Positions 25,620 to 34,120 of a DNA stretch of 64,000 nt are shown in pieces. Positions within the stretch are counted from its first letter, which is position 1, and each line of letters starts with the position of its first letter. The notes under the pieces were generated by a model that did not search any database, was not told the origin of the DNA, and worked only from the letters and a program-made list of their open reading frames with translations. Position numbers and translations under genes: made by a program. Source of the stretch: Methylobacterium hispanicum (GTDB lineage: Bacteria; Pseudomonadota; Alphaproteobacteria; Rhizobiales; Beijerinckiaceae); the NCBI RefSeq assembly GCF_022179285.1, contig NZ_BPQO01000003.1:186001-250000 (forward strand). The letters run 5' to 3'.

Positions 25620-26117
25620 GCGACAAGGACTGAGCGACAAGGACTGAGCCACAGGGCCTGGGCGACAGGGCCTTGGGCCGGCACCGCGCGCAGGCCGGAT
25701 CCCCGGCACTGGCGGGTGGTCCCCGGGGGGAGGTCCCCGGGCGATGGCCCCAAGTCCTCCGCGCCGGCGCGCCCGTAAGGCCAAGGTCGAAGGCGGCCGC
25801 CGTGCCTGCCCGGCGCGGCGCGGCCAAGCTGCGGCGAGACGACGCGCCGCGCGGGGTCTCTGCGTAGTCTTCCGGCATATCCGCAACACCGGCCGAAAAG
25901 CGGCCGCGATCCCGCGCGCCGCCGCGCGGCGCCGTTGACCTGCGGCCCGGAACGCAACATCTCAGGAATCGGGCCGTGCGTCTCAAGAAACCGAGGGAGG
26001 CGGGCGCCGCGGACATAATTGCGCCATACAATTTCCAATTGTATATTTCCGCACATTTACAAGTTGCGGTGTGTTGAGGGTCCGACGAGATCTGCTGAGC
26101 ACCGGGGGCTGGGGCGG
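25620..26117. other. 498 bp intergenic region with direct repeats and the rem-like promoter
   Basis: Begins with a short tandem duplication, CTGAGCGACAAGGA twice (from about 25617), with a diverged third and fourth unit (GAGCCACAGGGCC, GGGCGACAGGGCC). The middle is GC-rich with no supported gene. The last 110 bases are AT-rich and hold the 19 bp palindrome at 26026-26044 listed separately and a GGGGCTGGGGCGG stretch at about 26105-26117 before the regulator. Confidence 0.5.
26026..26044. promoter_or_regulatory. 19 bp perfect inverted repeat upstream of the first Rem/FtcR-like gene
   Basis: ATACAATT-TCC-AATTGTAT, two exact 8 bp half sites with a 3 bp spacer in an AT-rich island, 74 bases before the regulator ATG. 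The symmetry and spacing fit a dimeric regulator operator. No second copy is seen in the window. Confidence 0.5.
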
Positions 26118-26810
26118 ATGTACTGTTTGGTGGATGCCAGGGATTCGGTGAATGCCGGTTACGCGGCGAGCTTCGACCGCGAGGGCGTCTCGGCCTTCGG
26201 GCTCTCGCCGGAGGAGTTCACCGGCTGGCTGCAGACCGCCTCGCGCGGCGACCTCGACGCGGTGCAGGGCTTCCTGCTGGGCGATTTCGAGGACCGGGCG
26301 CGCTGCGCCGGGATCATCCGCAAGCACTCCCGCGCGCCGATCATCGCGCTCGCCGACCAGCGCTCCCTGGAGCAGACCCTCGTCCTGTTCGACGCCGGCA
26401 TCGACGACGTGCTGCCCAAGCCCGTGCATGTCCGCGAGATCCTGGCCCGCTCGGAGGCGATCTGGCGCCGGGTGAACGGCGGCGTGCTCCCGGTCGCTCC
26501 CGGCGCCGAGGCCCCGGCCCGGCCGGAGCGCCTGCGGGTGTTCTTCGACGGGCGCGACCCGGAGGTGGACGGCGAGCCCCTGCCCCTGCCCCGGCGCGAG
26601 CGGCACATCCTCGAATACCTCGTGCGCAACCGCGGCCGCCGGCTGACCAAGGCGCAGGTCTTCAACGTGATCTACGGCGTCTACAGCAACGGCGTCGAGG
26701 AGAGCGTGGTCGAGGGCCACGTGAGCAAGCTGCGCAAGAAGCTCAGCCAGCGCCTCGGCTACGACCCGATCGAGGCCAAGCGCTACATGGGCTACGTCTA
26801 CGTGGGGTGA
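26118..26810 (+). CDS. OmpR-type flagellar regulator, Rem/FtcR-like (copy 1)
   Basis: 230 aa DNA-binding regulator. The N domain (MYCLVDARDSVNAGYAASF to about residue 120) has a receiver fold but is atypical. The third strand reads GFLLGDFED, the switch Thr/Ser position is Ala (IIALAD), and the Lys strand is LPKPVHVREI. The C domain (about 135-228) is a winged helix: LPRRERHILEYLVRNRGRR, VFNVIYGVYSNGVEES and VVEGHVSKLRKKLSQRLGYD. Rem of Sinorhizobium and FtcR of Brucella, master activators of flagellar genes, have this architecture. ATG 26118 was chosen over 26019 because copy 2 aligns from here. Copy 2 is at 62143-62823. Confidence 0.82.
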   Translation: MYCLVDARDSVNAGYAASFDREGVSAFGLSPEEFTGWLQTASRGDLDAVQGFLLGDFEDRARCAGIIRKHSRAPIIALADQRSLEQTLVLFDAGIDDVLPKPVHVREILARSEAIWRRVNGGVLPVAPGAEAPARPERLRVFFDGRDPEVDGEPLPLPRRERHILEYLVRNRGRRLTKAQVFNVIYGVYSNGVEESVVEGHVSKLRKKLSQRLGYDPIEAKRYMGYVYVG

Positions 26811-27028
26811 GGCCGGCTCCGCCGGTTCCCCGGCCGGTTCTCTCCGGCCGGTTCGGGGGGCTATCTCGATCGCGCTCGGCTATCGCCCGGATGTCGCCTG
26901 CATTCGGCGCGGGTTGCCGGCGGCGGGTCGGGCTCGGGACCGATCCGGTCGGGACAGCCTGCGCCGCGCACGGGCACGACGGCGCAGGGCTGACGGTCGG
27001 GTGAGGCTCCTCTCCGCGGCAAGCCGGA

Positions 27029-27337
27029 TCATTCGCTCGGACCGATGCGCTTGGGGTGTGCTCCGGCGTCCGCCTCGATCGTCATCTCGAGGCGGACGAT
27101 CCTTTCGATCAGACGGGCGTGCGTCTCGGCGGATGCAGCCTTCGTCGCGGCTTCGAACTTCGCGATCAGCGCCTCGTCCCGGACGGCGGAAATTTGATTT
27201 CCCGTATCGATTTTGTCTAGGCGGTTCTCGAGCTCTTCGACGCGGTCAAGAATTTTCTTTATATTGTCCTTGAGGCGATTCATCTCCTCCAGTATCAATA
27301 TTCCATTCTTTATCGCGCCGAACACTCCCCCGCTCAT
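27029..27337 (-). CDS. Small coiled-coil protein downstream of the rpsF paralogue
   Basis: 102 aa from ATG 27337, with GGGGGG eight bases upstream. It begins MSGGVFGAIKNGILILEEM and continues as a heptad-like helix, IKKILDRVEELENRLDKID, followed by a second helix LIERIVRLEMTIEA. It overlaps the end of the rpsF-like frame by 92 bases. Codon use is far more AT-rich than the neighbours, which suggests recent transfer. No family is recognised; short coiled-coil proteins of this kind occur in prophages and toxin loci, but nothing else here confirms that. Confidence 0.5.
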   Translation of the reverse strand: MSGGVFGAIKNGILILEEMNRLKDNIKKILDRVEELENRLDKIDTGNQISAVRDEALIAKFEAATKAASAETHARLIERIVRLEMTIEADAGAHPKRIGPSE

Positions 27338-27881
27338 CGTTGATGCGCCCCCCAAGTCGCTCTTCGATCTCTTCGTTCAGAATTCTTAGCTGGCTCAATA
27401 TCAAATCGTACTGGGTCTCCAGGATTGCATCATGACCCTCGTCGGCCGGAAGGCCGTAGAGGCCGTAGGCGGTTGGATCCGGGCCGTGCGCGACGGCGCC
27501 GTGCACGCTGCCGGCGAATTCGTCGCCGCGACGGAGCGGGCGTTCCTTATGACCGCCGCCCTGCCGTTGCGTCAGGACAGGCGGTTCGGCCTCCAGCTCC
27601 TCGACGCGGATCGTCATGAAACGCAGGATGTCTTCCGAGATCTGCATCTGACGCTCCATCTCGGCGATCGCGGCCGGCGGGGCGTCGATGTTGAGGAGTG
27701 CGAAGTGCGCCTTGCGGTTCTTCTTGATGCGGTAGGCGAGGGACTTGACGCCCCACATCTCGATCTTCTCGAGACGGCCGCCGTTCTGCTCGATCACACC
27801 CTTGTAGGTGTCGATCATGGTCTCGACCTGCTGGGACGTCACATCCTGGCGTGCGAGGAATAGGTGCTCGTAGATTGCCAT
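27246..27881 (-). CDS. rpsF: Paralogue of 30S ribosomal protein S6 with an unrelated C-terminal tail
   Basis: 211 aa. Residues 1-99 are a clean bS6 domain: MAIYEHLFLARQDVTSQQVE, MWGVKSLAYRIKKNRKAHFA and EMERQMQISEDILRFMTIRV. In alphaproteobacteria S6 usually ends in a charged low-complexity tail and is followed by rpsR and rplI. Here there is no rpsR or rplI, and after about residue 105 the chain becomes a different sequence with a helical segment (LETQYDLILSQLRILNEEIE) in AT-rich DNA. It looks like a duplicated rpsF truncated and joined to foreign sequence. Whether it enters ribosomes is unknown. A promoter-like pair lies upstream. Confidence 0.75.
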   Translation of the reverse strand: MAIYEHLFLARQDVTSQQVETMIDTYKGVIEQNGGRLEKIEMWGVKSLAYRIKKNRKAHFALLNIDAPPAAIAEMERQMQISEDILRFMTIRVEELEAEPPVLTQRQGGGHKERPLRRGDEFAGSVHGAVAHGPDPTAYGLYGLPADEGHDAILETQYDLILSQLRILNEEIEERLGGRINDERGSVRRDKEWNIDTGGDESPQGQYKENS

Positions 27882-27910
27882 GGTTGCCTGTCCGGGAGTG
27901 CAACGATCCA

Positions 27911-27940
27911 CCCTAGCGCATATGGAAATGCCGGTGGCAA
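27911..27940 (-). promoter_or_regulatory. Possible sigma70-type promoter of the rpsF paralogue
   Basis: Read on the minus strand: TTGCCA (27940-27935) as -35 and CTAGGG (27916-27911) as -10, 18 bases apart, 30 bases upstream of the S6-like start. The -10 is weak but the -35 and spacing fit housekeeping promoters in this group. It suggests the duplicated gene kept its own promoter. Confidence 0.3.
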
Positions 27941-28060
27941 ATTTCCTGCCCGCCCCGATGGGACTGAGGCGGCACGGTCGGTCCTGATCGGCTCGCGAAC
28001 GGCCGGTGCGGCCGGCCGCGCGGTCGAGCAGGCCGACCGCGCTCCCATGCTCGCCCGCCC

Positions 28061-28690
28061 CTACTGGCAGAAGGTCTTCGCGCCGGGCGTCCAGCTGCCG
28101 AAGCCGGTGGCGACCATGTTGGTGATCACCCGGCAGACGTAGAGCTTCTGGGCCGGGTTGTTGTTGGGGCCGGCGTGGTAGCGCGCCACGGCCAGGGTCC
28201 AGCTGCCCTCGCGCTCCTTCAATTCCTTCAGGAAGCGGGTGGCGTACTCGACGTTCTGGCGCGGGTCGATCATCGCCTCGAGCGAGGGGAACTTCGCCCG
28301 GTGATAGTGGTGGTTGATCTGCATGCAGCCGAGATCGACCAGCCGCGTGCCGGCCGCCTGCGCCTCGCCGAGCTTGCGCAGCACGTCGGCCGGGCCGGTG
28401 CCGAAATAGGCCCGGCCGCCGATGTTCATCGCGTAGGGCTGGAGCGAGCCGCGCTTGCCGCTCTCGGTCAGCCCCACCGCGTAGAGCATGCCCAGCGGCA
28501 CCCCGTGCTTGGCCGCGGCCTGCGCCATCTGCTGCTCGCAGACGCGGCTGGGGGCGGCCGGCACCGGCACGTCGGCCGCCGAGGCCGTGGGACTCGACAC
28601 CGCGGGCGCGGGCGCGGTGGCGCCGGCCGGCGCCCCGCACAGGCTAGAGATACAGGCCGCGACGATCGCGCGCGTCAGGATACGCCTCAT
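28061..28690 (-). CDS. Lytic transglycosylase (SLT domain), flagellar-cluster type
   Basis: 209 aa exported muramidase. The signal peptide MRRILTRAIVAACISSLCG is followed by a Pro/Ala linker, then an SLT-like domain: MAQAAAKHGVPLGMLYAVGL with ESGKRG (catalytic Glu of the T-E-S motif), DLGCMQINHHYHRAKF, and VARYHAGPNN. It probably opens peptidoglycan for the rod. The FlgJ-like protein at 46295 has only the rod-binding half, so this enzyme is the likely separate muramidase partner. Its start lies inside the end of fliK (47 base overlap), which implies coupling to fliK. Confidence 0.85.
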   Translation of the reverse strand: MRRILTRAIVAACISSLCGAPAGATAPAPAVSSPTASAADVPVPAAPSRVCEQQMAQAAAKHGVPLGMLYAVGLTESGKRGSLQPYAMNIGGRAYFGTGPADVLRKLGEAQAAGTRLVDLGCMQINHHYHRAKFPSLEAMIDPRQNVEYATRFLKELKEREGSWTLAVARYHAGPNNNPAQKLYVCRVITNMVATGFGSWTPGAKTFCQ

Positions 28691-30461
28691 GTCCCCTCTC
28701 CCCGCTCCGGGGTCCCTCGCTCCCGCGGCGGGCGGTCTGGTCGGGGTTGCGCCCCTCCCCGCCCTGGCCGCCACCCTGGCTCCCGCCCTGGCCGCCCTCG
28801 GCCGGGAAACCCGGCAGGCCGCGGCCCGGCGCGGCCTGAGCGCCCTGCCCGGCGCCCTGTCCGGCCCCTTGCCCGGCTCCCTGGCCCGAGCCCGGCTGGC
28901 CGCCCGACAGCTCCGCCCCGCCCGCCTGGATGGCGACGAGGTCGGTCTGGTAGCCGGCCCCGCGCAGCAGCTCGGTCAGGGCGCCGCCGTCGCGGCGCAG
29001 CAGTTCGGCGGTGTCGTGGCGGCCGGTCTCCAGGCCGATCTCCAGCCGGCCCTCCTGCAGGCGCATCCGCACCGTCACGGTGCCGAGGTCGCCCGGCTGG
29101 AGCTGGATCGTGAGCAGGCGCAGCGGCCCCTCGGGCAGCTGGCCCGGCCGCGCCGCCTGGGCCGGCGCCGCGGCGGCGGGAGCCTCCGCGGCGATCGCCT
29201 GGGCGAGCTGGCGCAGCGTCGCGGGCGGCAGCCCGGCCTGACCCCCGGCCGCGCCCGGGACCGCGTCGGTCGCCTCGGCCTCGCCCGGCGCCGGGTCGGG
29301 GACGGCGCCCTCCCGGCCCGCGGTCCCCGCATTCTGGCCGGCATCTTGGCCGGAGGCTTGGCCGGACATCTGGCCGGACGCTTGGCCGTGTGTCCGCGCC
29401 ACGGCCGGGGCCGTGCCGGCCCGGGCATCGACCGACTCGGTCCCGGCCTGCACCGACGGGCTCCCCGACCGGGCACCGGCCGCCGTCCGCTCCGCCTCGC
29501 GGGCCTGCGCCGTCCGGCCGCCGGCCGGGACGGGCGCGGGCGTGTCGGTCGCCGCGGAGGCCGCCGCCGCGACCGCGGCCGGCGGGACGGCCGATGCGGC
29601 CGGGTCCGCGGCCGGGACGGCCGGCGCGGCCGCCCGCGGGGTTTCCGGAGGCGGCGCGACGGTCGCGCCGCCGGTCCGCAGTGCCGCCGGCCCGGATCCC
29701 GGCAGCGCGGCGCCCTCCGCCTGGGCATTCGCCCCGGCGGCCCGCGCGTCCGGGCCCGTCACCGCGGCGAGGGCGGCCGCGGCGTCCGGCACGGCACCGG
29801 CCGCGGGGCCGGCGGGCAGCCCGGAGGGCGCGACCGGCGCGAAATGCGTCTCCTGCGCCAGGACCGCGAGGGTCGGCCGCGCGGCCGGAGGCTCCGCCGA
29901 GGCGGCCCGGCGCGCGGCGCGCTCGGCCAGGGCGGCGAGGTCCGTCGCGGCGCCGGCACCCGGGGCGGCGAGCGCCGCCGCGGCCGCCTGGACCTGTGCG
30001 GCCGGCGTCTGTGCGGTCAGCGTCTGTGCGGTCTGCGTCTGGGCGGCCTGCATCTGTGCGGCCTGCGCGGTCTGCTGCACCCCCGCCTGCTGCCCGAGGA
30101 CCGGGGCCGCCTCCTGCCCCGCGCCGAACAGGGCGCGCAGCGCGGCCTGCGGGTCGATGGCCGGCTCGGCGGGGGCGCGCCGGGGCGCCTCCTCTTCCGC
30201 CGGTACCTCCGCGGGGGCGTCGTCGGCAGCCGCCGCGGCCCTGCGCCCGCCGCGGCCCTGCGGTCGTTCCAGGCGGTCGAGTTCCCGGCCGAAATCCCGG
30301 CCCGCGTCCTTGGTCGGATCCTTGGAGAGGTCCCGGCCCGCGTCCCTGGCCGAGTCCCGGGCGGAACCGGGCTCCGTGTCGCGGGCGGGCGCGTCGGGGC
30401 TCTTCGGAGCCGGATCGGGGCGCTGCCGCAGGCCGGGCAGCAGGGCGTCGAGGGCGGTCAC
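28644..30461 (-). CDS. fliK: Flagellar hook-length control protein FliK (MotD-like)
   Basis: 605 aa. The first 450 residues are a low-complexity Ala/Pro/Gln-rich ruler region, with repeats such as AAQMQAAQTQTAQT and AGGREGAV-type segments. The conserved C-terminal Flg_hook domain (about 460-545) reads LRLLTIQLQPGDLGTVTVRM, then RLEIGLETGRHDTAELLRRD and LTELLRGAGYQTDLV, the typical FliK core. A tail of repeated GQGA units follows. It is fifth in the run fliF-fliH-motB-motC-fliK; its ATG overlaps the motC stop. The rhizobial homologue is called MotD. It measures hook length and triggers the FlhB switch. Confidence 0.88.
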   Translation of the reverse strand: MTALDALLPGLRQRPDPAPKSPDAPARDTEPGSARDSARDAGRDLSKDPTKDAGRDFGRELDRLERPQGRGGRRAAAAADDAPAEVPAEEEAPRRAPAEPAIDPQAALRALFGAGQEAAPVLGQQAGVQQTAQAAQMQAAQTQTAQTLTAQTPAAQVQAAAAALAAPGAGAATDLAALAERAARRAASAEPPAARPTLAVLAQETHFAPVAPSGLPAGPAAGAVPDAAAALAAVTGPDARAAGANAQAEGAALPGSGPAALRTGGATVAPPPETPRAAAPAVPAADPAASAVPPAAVAAAASAATDTPAPVPAGGRTAQAREAERTAAGARSGSPSVQAGTESVDARAGTAPAVARTHGQASGQMSGQASGQDAGQNAGTAGREGAVPDPAPGEAEATDAVPGAAGGQAGLPPATLRQLAQAIAAEAPAAAAPAQAARPGQLPEGPLRLLTIQLQPGDLGTVTVRMRLQEGRLEIGLETGRHDTAELLRRDGGALTELLRGAGYQTDLVAIQAGGAELSGGQPGSGQGAGQGAGQGAGQGAQAAPGRGLPGFPAEGGQGGSQGGGQGGEGRNPDQTARRGSEGPRSGERGHEAYPDARDRRGLYL

Positions 30462-31723
30462 GGGTCGCTCCTGTCGTCCATCAGGCGGTCGATGCGCGCC
30501 AGCGCCTCCTGGGCGCGCCCGATCGCGGCGGCCTCGGGCAGCGCACGGGCGCCGGCCGGCACGGGGTCGGGCTTGGCAGAGCCGGCTTGCGCGGGGATGC
30601 GGATCTGGGTCGCGGCCGAGAGCGCCTCGTCGAGGAGGCGCCGGTCGGCCTCGCCGAGCTGCGCCCGGTCGATGGTTCGCAGCGCCTCGACGCTCTCGTC
30701 GAGGCGCCCGTCCACCACGACGAGCGCGGCGGCGCGGTAGAGCCGGGCCTGGGCGGCGGCGCGGGAATCCGGCCCGGCGAGGCCGGCGGCGCGCTCGGCC
30801 GCGAACAGGGCGGTGGTGCGCCGGCCCCCGTCCAGCCCGGCCCGGGCGACGAGCAGGTAGAGGTCGCGCCGGCCCTCCGGCTCGATCTCGTCGAGCATGC
30901 GGGCGAGCTGCGCGTCCCGCGCCCCGTCGCTGGCGAAGTCGAGCCGGGTCAGGGCCGCAGCGAAGCGCTGGCGGAAATTGCCCGCGTAGACCGAGCGTCG
31001 GAAGCGGCGCAGGTACTGGATCGACAGGGCCTCGAAGCGCTCGGCGTCGCCCCCTTGCGCCACCACGAAGATCTCGCGGCGCAGCGCCCCCTCCTCCACC
31101 AGGGTGCCGGGCGCGAGCAGCCGCGCCTGGCCCAGGAGTTCCAGCGCCCGGCGCGGGGCCTCGCGCACGGTGACGGCGGCCTGGGTCAGGGCGAGCTGGC
31201 CGGCCAGACCCGGGGGCATCTCGCGGGCGTCGAACCGGGCGAGCAGCGTGCGCGCCTCCCGCTCCCGGCCCTCCACGTAGGCGAGCGCGCCCTGCACCAG
31301 CGGCACCTCGGCCTCGCCGAGCTTGGCGCCATCGAGCATCCGCCGCAGCACCGCGGGCCCGCCGCCCGCCAGCGCGAAGGCGACGCCCGCGCGCGCGTTG
31401 GCCGGATCGGCCCAGGTCTCGGGCTCCAGGGCGAGGAAGCGGGCCTCGATATGCACCAGGAGCTGGCGCTGGGCGGCGTGGGCCTGGGTCGAGCCGCGGG
31501 CGATGCGGTCCTGAAGCAGTTGCAGGGTGCGCACCAGCTCCACCGGCAGCCCGCGCGGCGCGACCGGCAGGGGCTCGATGGGCTTCGGGGGCTCGCCCCC
31601 GTGCCCGCCGCCCGCCGCCAGCGCCGGCGCGGCGAGGAGGAGGGCGAGGAGGGCGAGGAGGGCCGCGAGGCGCACCGCCACCCCCCGCGGGCGGAGGCGG
31701 ACGGTCTTCGAGGCGCCGCTCAT
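30458..31723 (-). CDS. motC: Periplasmic chemotaxis/motility protein MotC
   Basis: 421 aa. An N-terminal signal peptide (RLAALLALLALLLAAPALA) is followed by an all-helical, repeat-like periplasmic protein with segments LPVELVRTLQLLQDRIARGS, ETWADPANARAGVAFALAGG and YLRRFRRSVYAGNFRQRF. In Sinorhizobium MotC binds MotB in the periplasm and is needed for motor rotation. ATG 31723 overlaps the motB stop (ATGA), and its own stop overlaps the fliK start. No enzyme motif is present. Confidence 0.85.
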   Translation of the reverse strand: MSGASKTVRLRPRGVAVRLAALLALLALLLAAPALAAGGGHGGEPPKPIEPLPVAPRGLPVELVRTLQLLQDRIARGSTQAHAAQRQLLVHIEARFLALEPETWADPANARAGVAFALAGGGPAVLRRMLDGAKLGEAEVPLVQGALAYVEGREREARTLLARFDAREMPPGLAGQLALTQAAVTVREAPRRALELLGQARLLAPGTLVEEGALRREIFVVAQGGDAERFEALSIQYLRRFRRSVYAGNFRQRFAAALTRLDFASDGARDAQLARMLDEIEPEGRRDLYLLVARAGLDGGRRTTALFAAERAAGLAGPDSRAAAQARLYRAAALVVVDGRLDESVEALRTIDRAQLGEADRRLLDEALSAATQIRIPAQAGSAKPDPVPAGARALPEAAAIGRAQEALARIDRLMDDRSDP

Positions 31724-33135
31724 TCCGGCTGGCCCCGGAGCAGGATCTCGATGCGGCGGTTCTCGGCGGCCTTCGGGTCGGGGTTGCGGGGCTGGCGGTC
31801 GGCGTAGCCCTCGATGCGCTCCAGGCGGCCCTCGTCGAGGCCGGCGCGCACCAGCGCGTAGGAGGCCATCTGGGCGCGGGCCGAGGAGAGGCGCCAGTTG
31901 TCGTAGGTCTCCGAGCGGAACGGGCGCCCGTCCGTGTGGCCGCGCACCACGATGCGGCCGGGCCGGGCGTTGAGGATCCTGGCGATCCGCTCCAGCGCGC
32001 GCACCACCTTCGGGGCGGGCTCGGCCGAGCCGATCTCGAACATGCTGAAGTTGATCTCGTCGGTGACGCTGATCAGCACCCCCTCCCCCGTGCGGCGCAC
32101 CTCGACCCGGGGCGCCGGGGCGCGGGTGTTCGCGGGCTGCACGGCGCGGGCGATCTCCGCCTTGATCTCGGCCATCGCGGCGGTCTCGGCCGCGCGCGGG
32201 TCGGCGGCCTCTTCCTTGGAGGCTTCCTTGGAGGCTTCCTTGGGAGCGTCCCTGGCGGGCTCCGGCCTGAGGTCCTTCGCCGGGTCCTTCGCCGAGTCCT
32301 TGGCGGGATCCAGGGCGGCCTCCTTCGGCGGATCCTTCGCATCCGGCACCTTCTCCGGCGCCTTGGGCCGCGCCGGGCCGAGGGCGTCGCGCACGGCGGC
32401 CGGCAGGGCGGCGTCCGCCGAGGCGACCTGCAGCGGCTTGGCGGCGGCCCTGTCCTTCGCGGGATCCTTCGCGGGATCCTTCGCGCCGTCCTTCGCCGAC
32501 TGCGCCCGCGCGTCGAGCCGGGTCTCGCTCGGCGCGTGCGCCACCGTGCCGACCTTGCCCGGCTGCTCGCTGCGGGCCTTCGGCAGGGCCTCGGTCTGCC
32601 AGTAGAGCGGGTCGAAGGGGTCGCGCGCGGCCTCGCCGCCGGCCACGCCCGGCAGGCCGGCCTCGCTGGCCGCGGCATCGACGCTCGCCACCTCCGAGCG
32701 CTCGCCCTCGGCCGCGAGCTTGGCCAGCACCGCGTAGGGGTCCTGGAACAGGGCGGATTCGCGGGCGCGGCTGCCGGGGGGCGCCGGCTGGTCCTTGTCG
32801 GGCCCCTTGCCCTCGCCCCGGCCCTCGCCCTCCCCCTTGCCCTCGGCCTCGGTCCTGCCGCCGCCCGCGCTCGCCGGGTCGGAGGGCGCGTCCTGCGGGT
32901 CGGAGAGGCCCTTCCGGTCGTGCGTGACCTCGGCGAGCTTGACCGGGTTGAAGTACTCGGCGATCGACTGCTTCTGCGCCTTGCTGGTGGAGTTGATCAG
33001 CCACATCACCAGGAACAGCGCCATCATCGCCGTCATGAAGTCGGCGAGCGCGATCTTCCAGGCGCCGCCGTGGTGACCGTCCTCGTGGTCGCCGTGGCGC
33101 TTGATGATGATGATCTCTTGGTGGCCCTCGGCCAT
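31720..33135 (-). CDS. motB: Flagellar stator protein MotB
   Basis: 471 aa. The single membrane helix near residues 30-48 carries the proton-binding Asp at about 32 (ALADFMTAMMALFLVMWLIN). The C-terminal OmpA-like peptidoglycan-binding domain has FSMFEIGSAEPAPKVVRAL and VVRGHTDGRPF. It is much longer than enterobacterial MotB (about 308 aa) because of a linker of about 250 residues rich in Lys/Asp/Pro/Ala, with DNA-level repeats that encode AKDPAKD and EASKEASKE. ATG 33135 lies one base after the fliH stop; a start 15 bases further up is possible. Rhizobial MotB is likewise extended to contact MotC. Confidence 0.92.
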   Translation of the reverse strand: MAEGHQEIIIIKRHGDHEDGHHGGAWKIALADFMTAMMALFLVMWLINSTSKAQKQSIAEYFNPVKLAEVTHDRKGLSDPQDAPSDPASAGGGRTEAEGKGEGEGRGEGKGPDKDQPAPPGSRARESALFQDPYAVLAKLAAEGERSEVASVDAAASEAGLPGVAGGEAARDPFDPLYWQTEALPKARSEQPGKVGTVAHAPSETRLDARAQSAKDGAKDPAKDPAKDRAAAKPLQVASADAALPAAVRDALGPARPKAPEKVPDAKDPPKEAALDPAKDSAKDPAKDLRPEPARDAPKEASKEASKEEAADPRAAETAAMAEIKAEIARAVQPANTRAPAPRVEVRRTGEGVLISVTDEINFSMFEIGSAEPAPKVVRALERIARILNARPGRIVVRGHTDGRPFRSETYDNWRLSSARAQMASYALVRAGLDEGRLERIEGYADRQPRNPDPKAAENRRIEILLRGQPE

Positions 33136-33136
33136 C

Positions 33137-34120
33137 TCAGCTCTCCGCATCCGCTGCCGGATCCGCCGCGGCAGCGGCCAGCAGGCGGGTCCAGGCCGCG
33201 AGCTGCGTCTCGATCACGGTCTGGTCGGCCACGACCGAGACCTCCGGCGCCGCGCCCGGCGCGAAGGCGATCCCGTCGGCCTGCGCCCCGAGCCTCTGGC
33301 CAAGGGCCGCCAGCAGGTCCTCGGGCCCGCTCACCCGGATCGCGGCGTGGTTCGGGTCGGCGGTGAGCCGCCCGAGCGCCTGGGCGAGGTCGTCCACCGC
33401 GCGCCGCCGCAGGGCGTCGGTGAGCACCGGCACCAGCAGCCGGCCGATGCGCCGGGTCAGGTCCGCATCGAGGGCGCGCAAGGCCGCCGCGAAGCCCGCG
33501 GCCAGCCGCTCGGCCTCGCTCTCGCTCCAGCGCGCCCGCTCGGCCGCGAGCTCGGCCGCGAAGCCCTCGCGCGCGGCGGCCATCGCGGCCTCGGCGTCCG
33601 CCCGCGCCTCGGCGAGCCCCTGCGCGCGCCCCGCCGCCCGGCCGCGCTCCTCGGCCTCGGCGACGCGCTGGGCGCGCTCCTCCGGCGTCTCGACGGGCTC
33701 GGGCGGGGTGGTCGGGGCCGTGCGCTTCAGCCCGGCCCAGGGATCTGTGAAGGACGGGTCCGCGCCCTGGGGCACGAGCGGGATCACCTCGGCCGGCGGC
33801 CGGGACGGCCCTTCCGGGGACGGGACCTGCGGTCCGGGCCGGGCCGCGGGCTGGCCCACCAGCGCCTGCAGCGCGTTCAGGGCCTCCGGCACGGTCATGG
33901 GCTGGAGCGGCAGGGACGTGAGGGAGGCGGGCTGGGACGCGGGCTCGGGCGCGCGGGCCTCCGGCGGCTTCGTCCGGACGACCCGAGTCGGGATCCAGGG
34001 AGCCGGGTCGGGCTGCGCGTCCTGCGGGGCCCGCGCCGCCTGCGCGTCCTGCGCCGCCTGCGGGGCCGGCTCCAGCGCGTCCGAGAAGTCGGGCAGGAAG
34101 CTCGCCAGGATCGCGCTCAC
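33137..34120 (-). CDS. fliH: Flagellar export regulator FliH-like protein
   Basis: 327 aa. A Pro/Ala/Gln-rich N terminus (about 130 residues) is followed by a heptad-rich region EERAQRVAEAEERGRAAGRA and EARADAEAAMAAAREGFAAE with GxxxG-like Ala/Gly repeats typical of FliH, and then an E2-stator-like domain (about 220-320) with RRIGRLLVPVLTDALRRRAV and VIETQLAAWTRLL. It would bind FliI and hold the ATPase at the export gate. It lies between fliF (ATGA overlap) and motB. Assignment rests on position and composition because FliH is poorly conserved. Confidence 0.75.
   Translation of the reverse strand: MSAILASFLPDFSDALEPAPQAAQDAQAARAPQDAQPDPAPWIPTRVVRTKPPEARAPEPASQPASLTSLPLQPMTVPEALNALQALVGQPAARPGPQVPSPEGPSRPPAEVIPLVPQGADPSFTDPWAGLKRTAPTTPPEPVETPEERAQRVAEAEERGRAAGRAQGLAEARADAEAAMAAAREGFAAELAAERARWSESEAERLAAGFAAALRALDADLTRRIGRLLVPVLTDALRRRAVDDLAQALGRLTADPNHAAIRVSGPEDLLAALGQRLGAQADGIAFAPGAAPEVSVVADQTVIETQLAAWTRLLAAAAADPAADAES

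Noticed and set aside
27246-28640. Single 464 codon frame spanning the SLT gene and rpsF paralogue
   Set aside because: The real S6 start is ATG 27881 with the S6 motif directly after. Upstream residues are out-of-frame SLT sequence.
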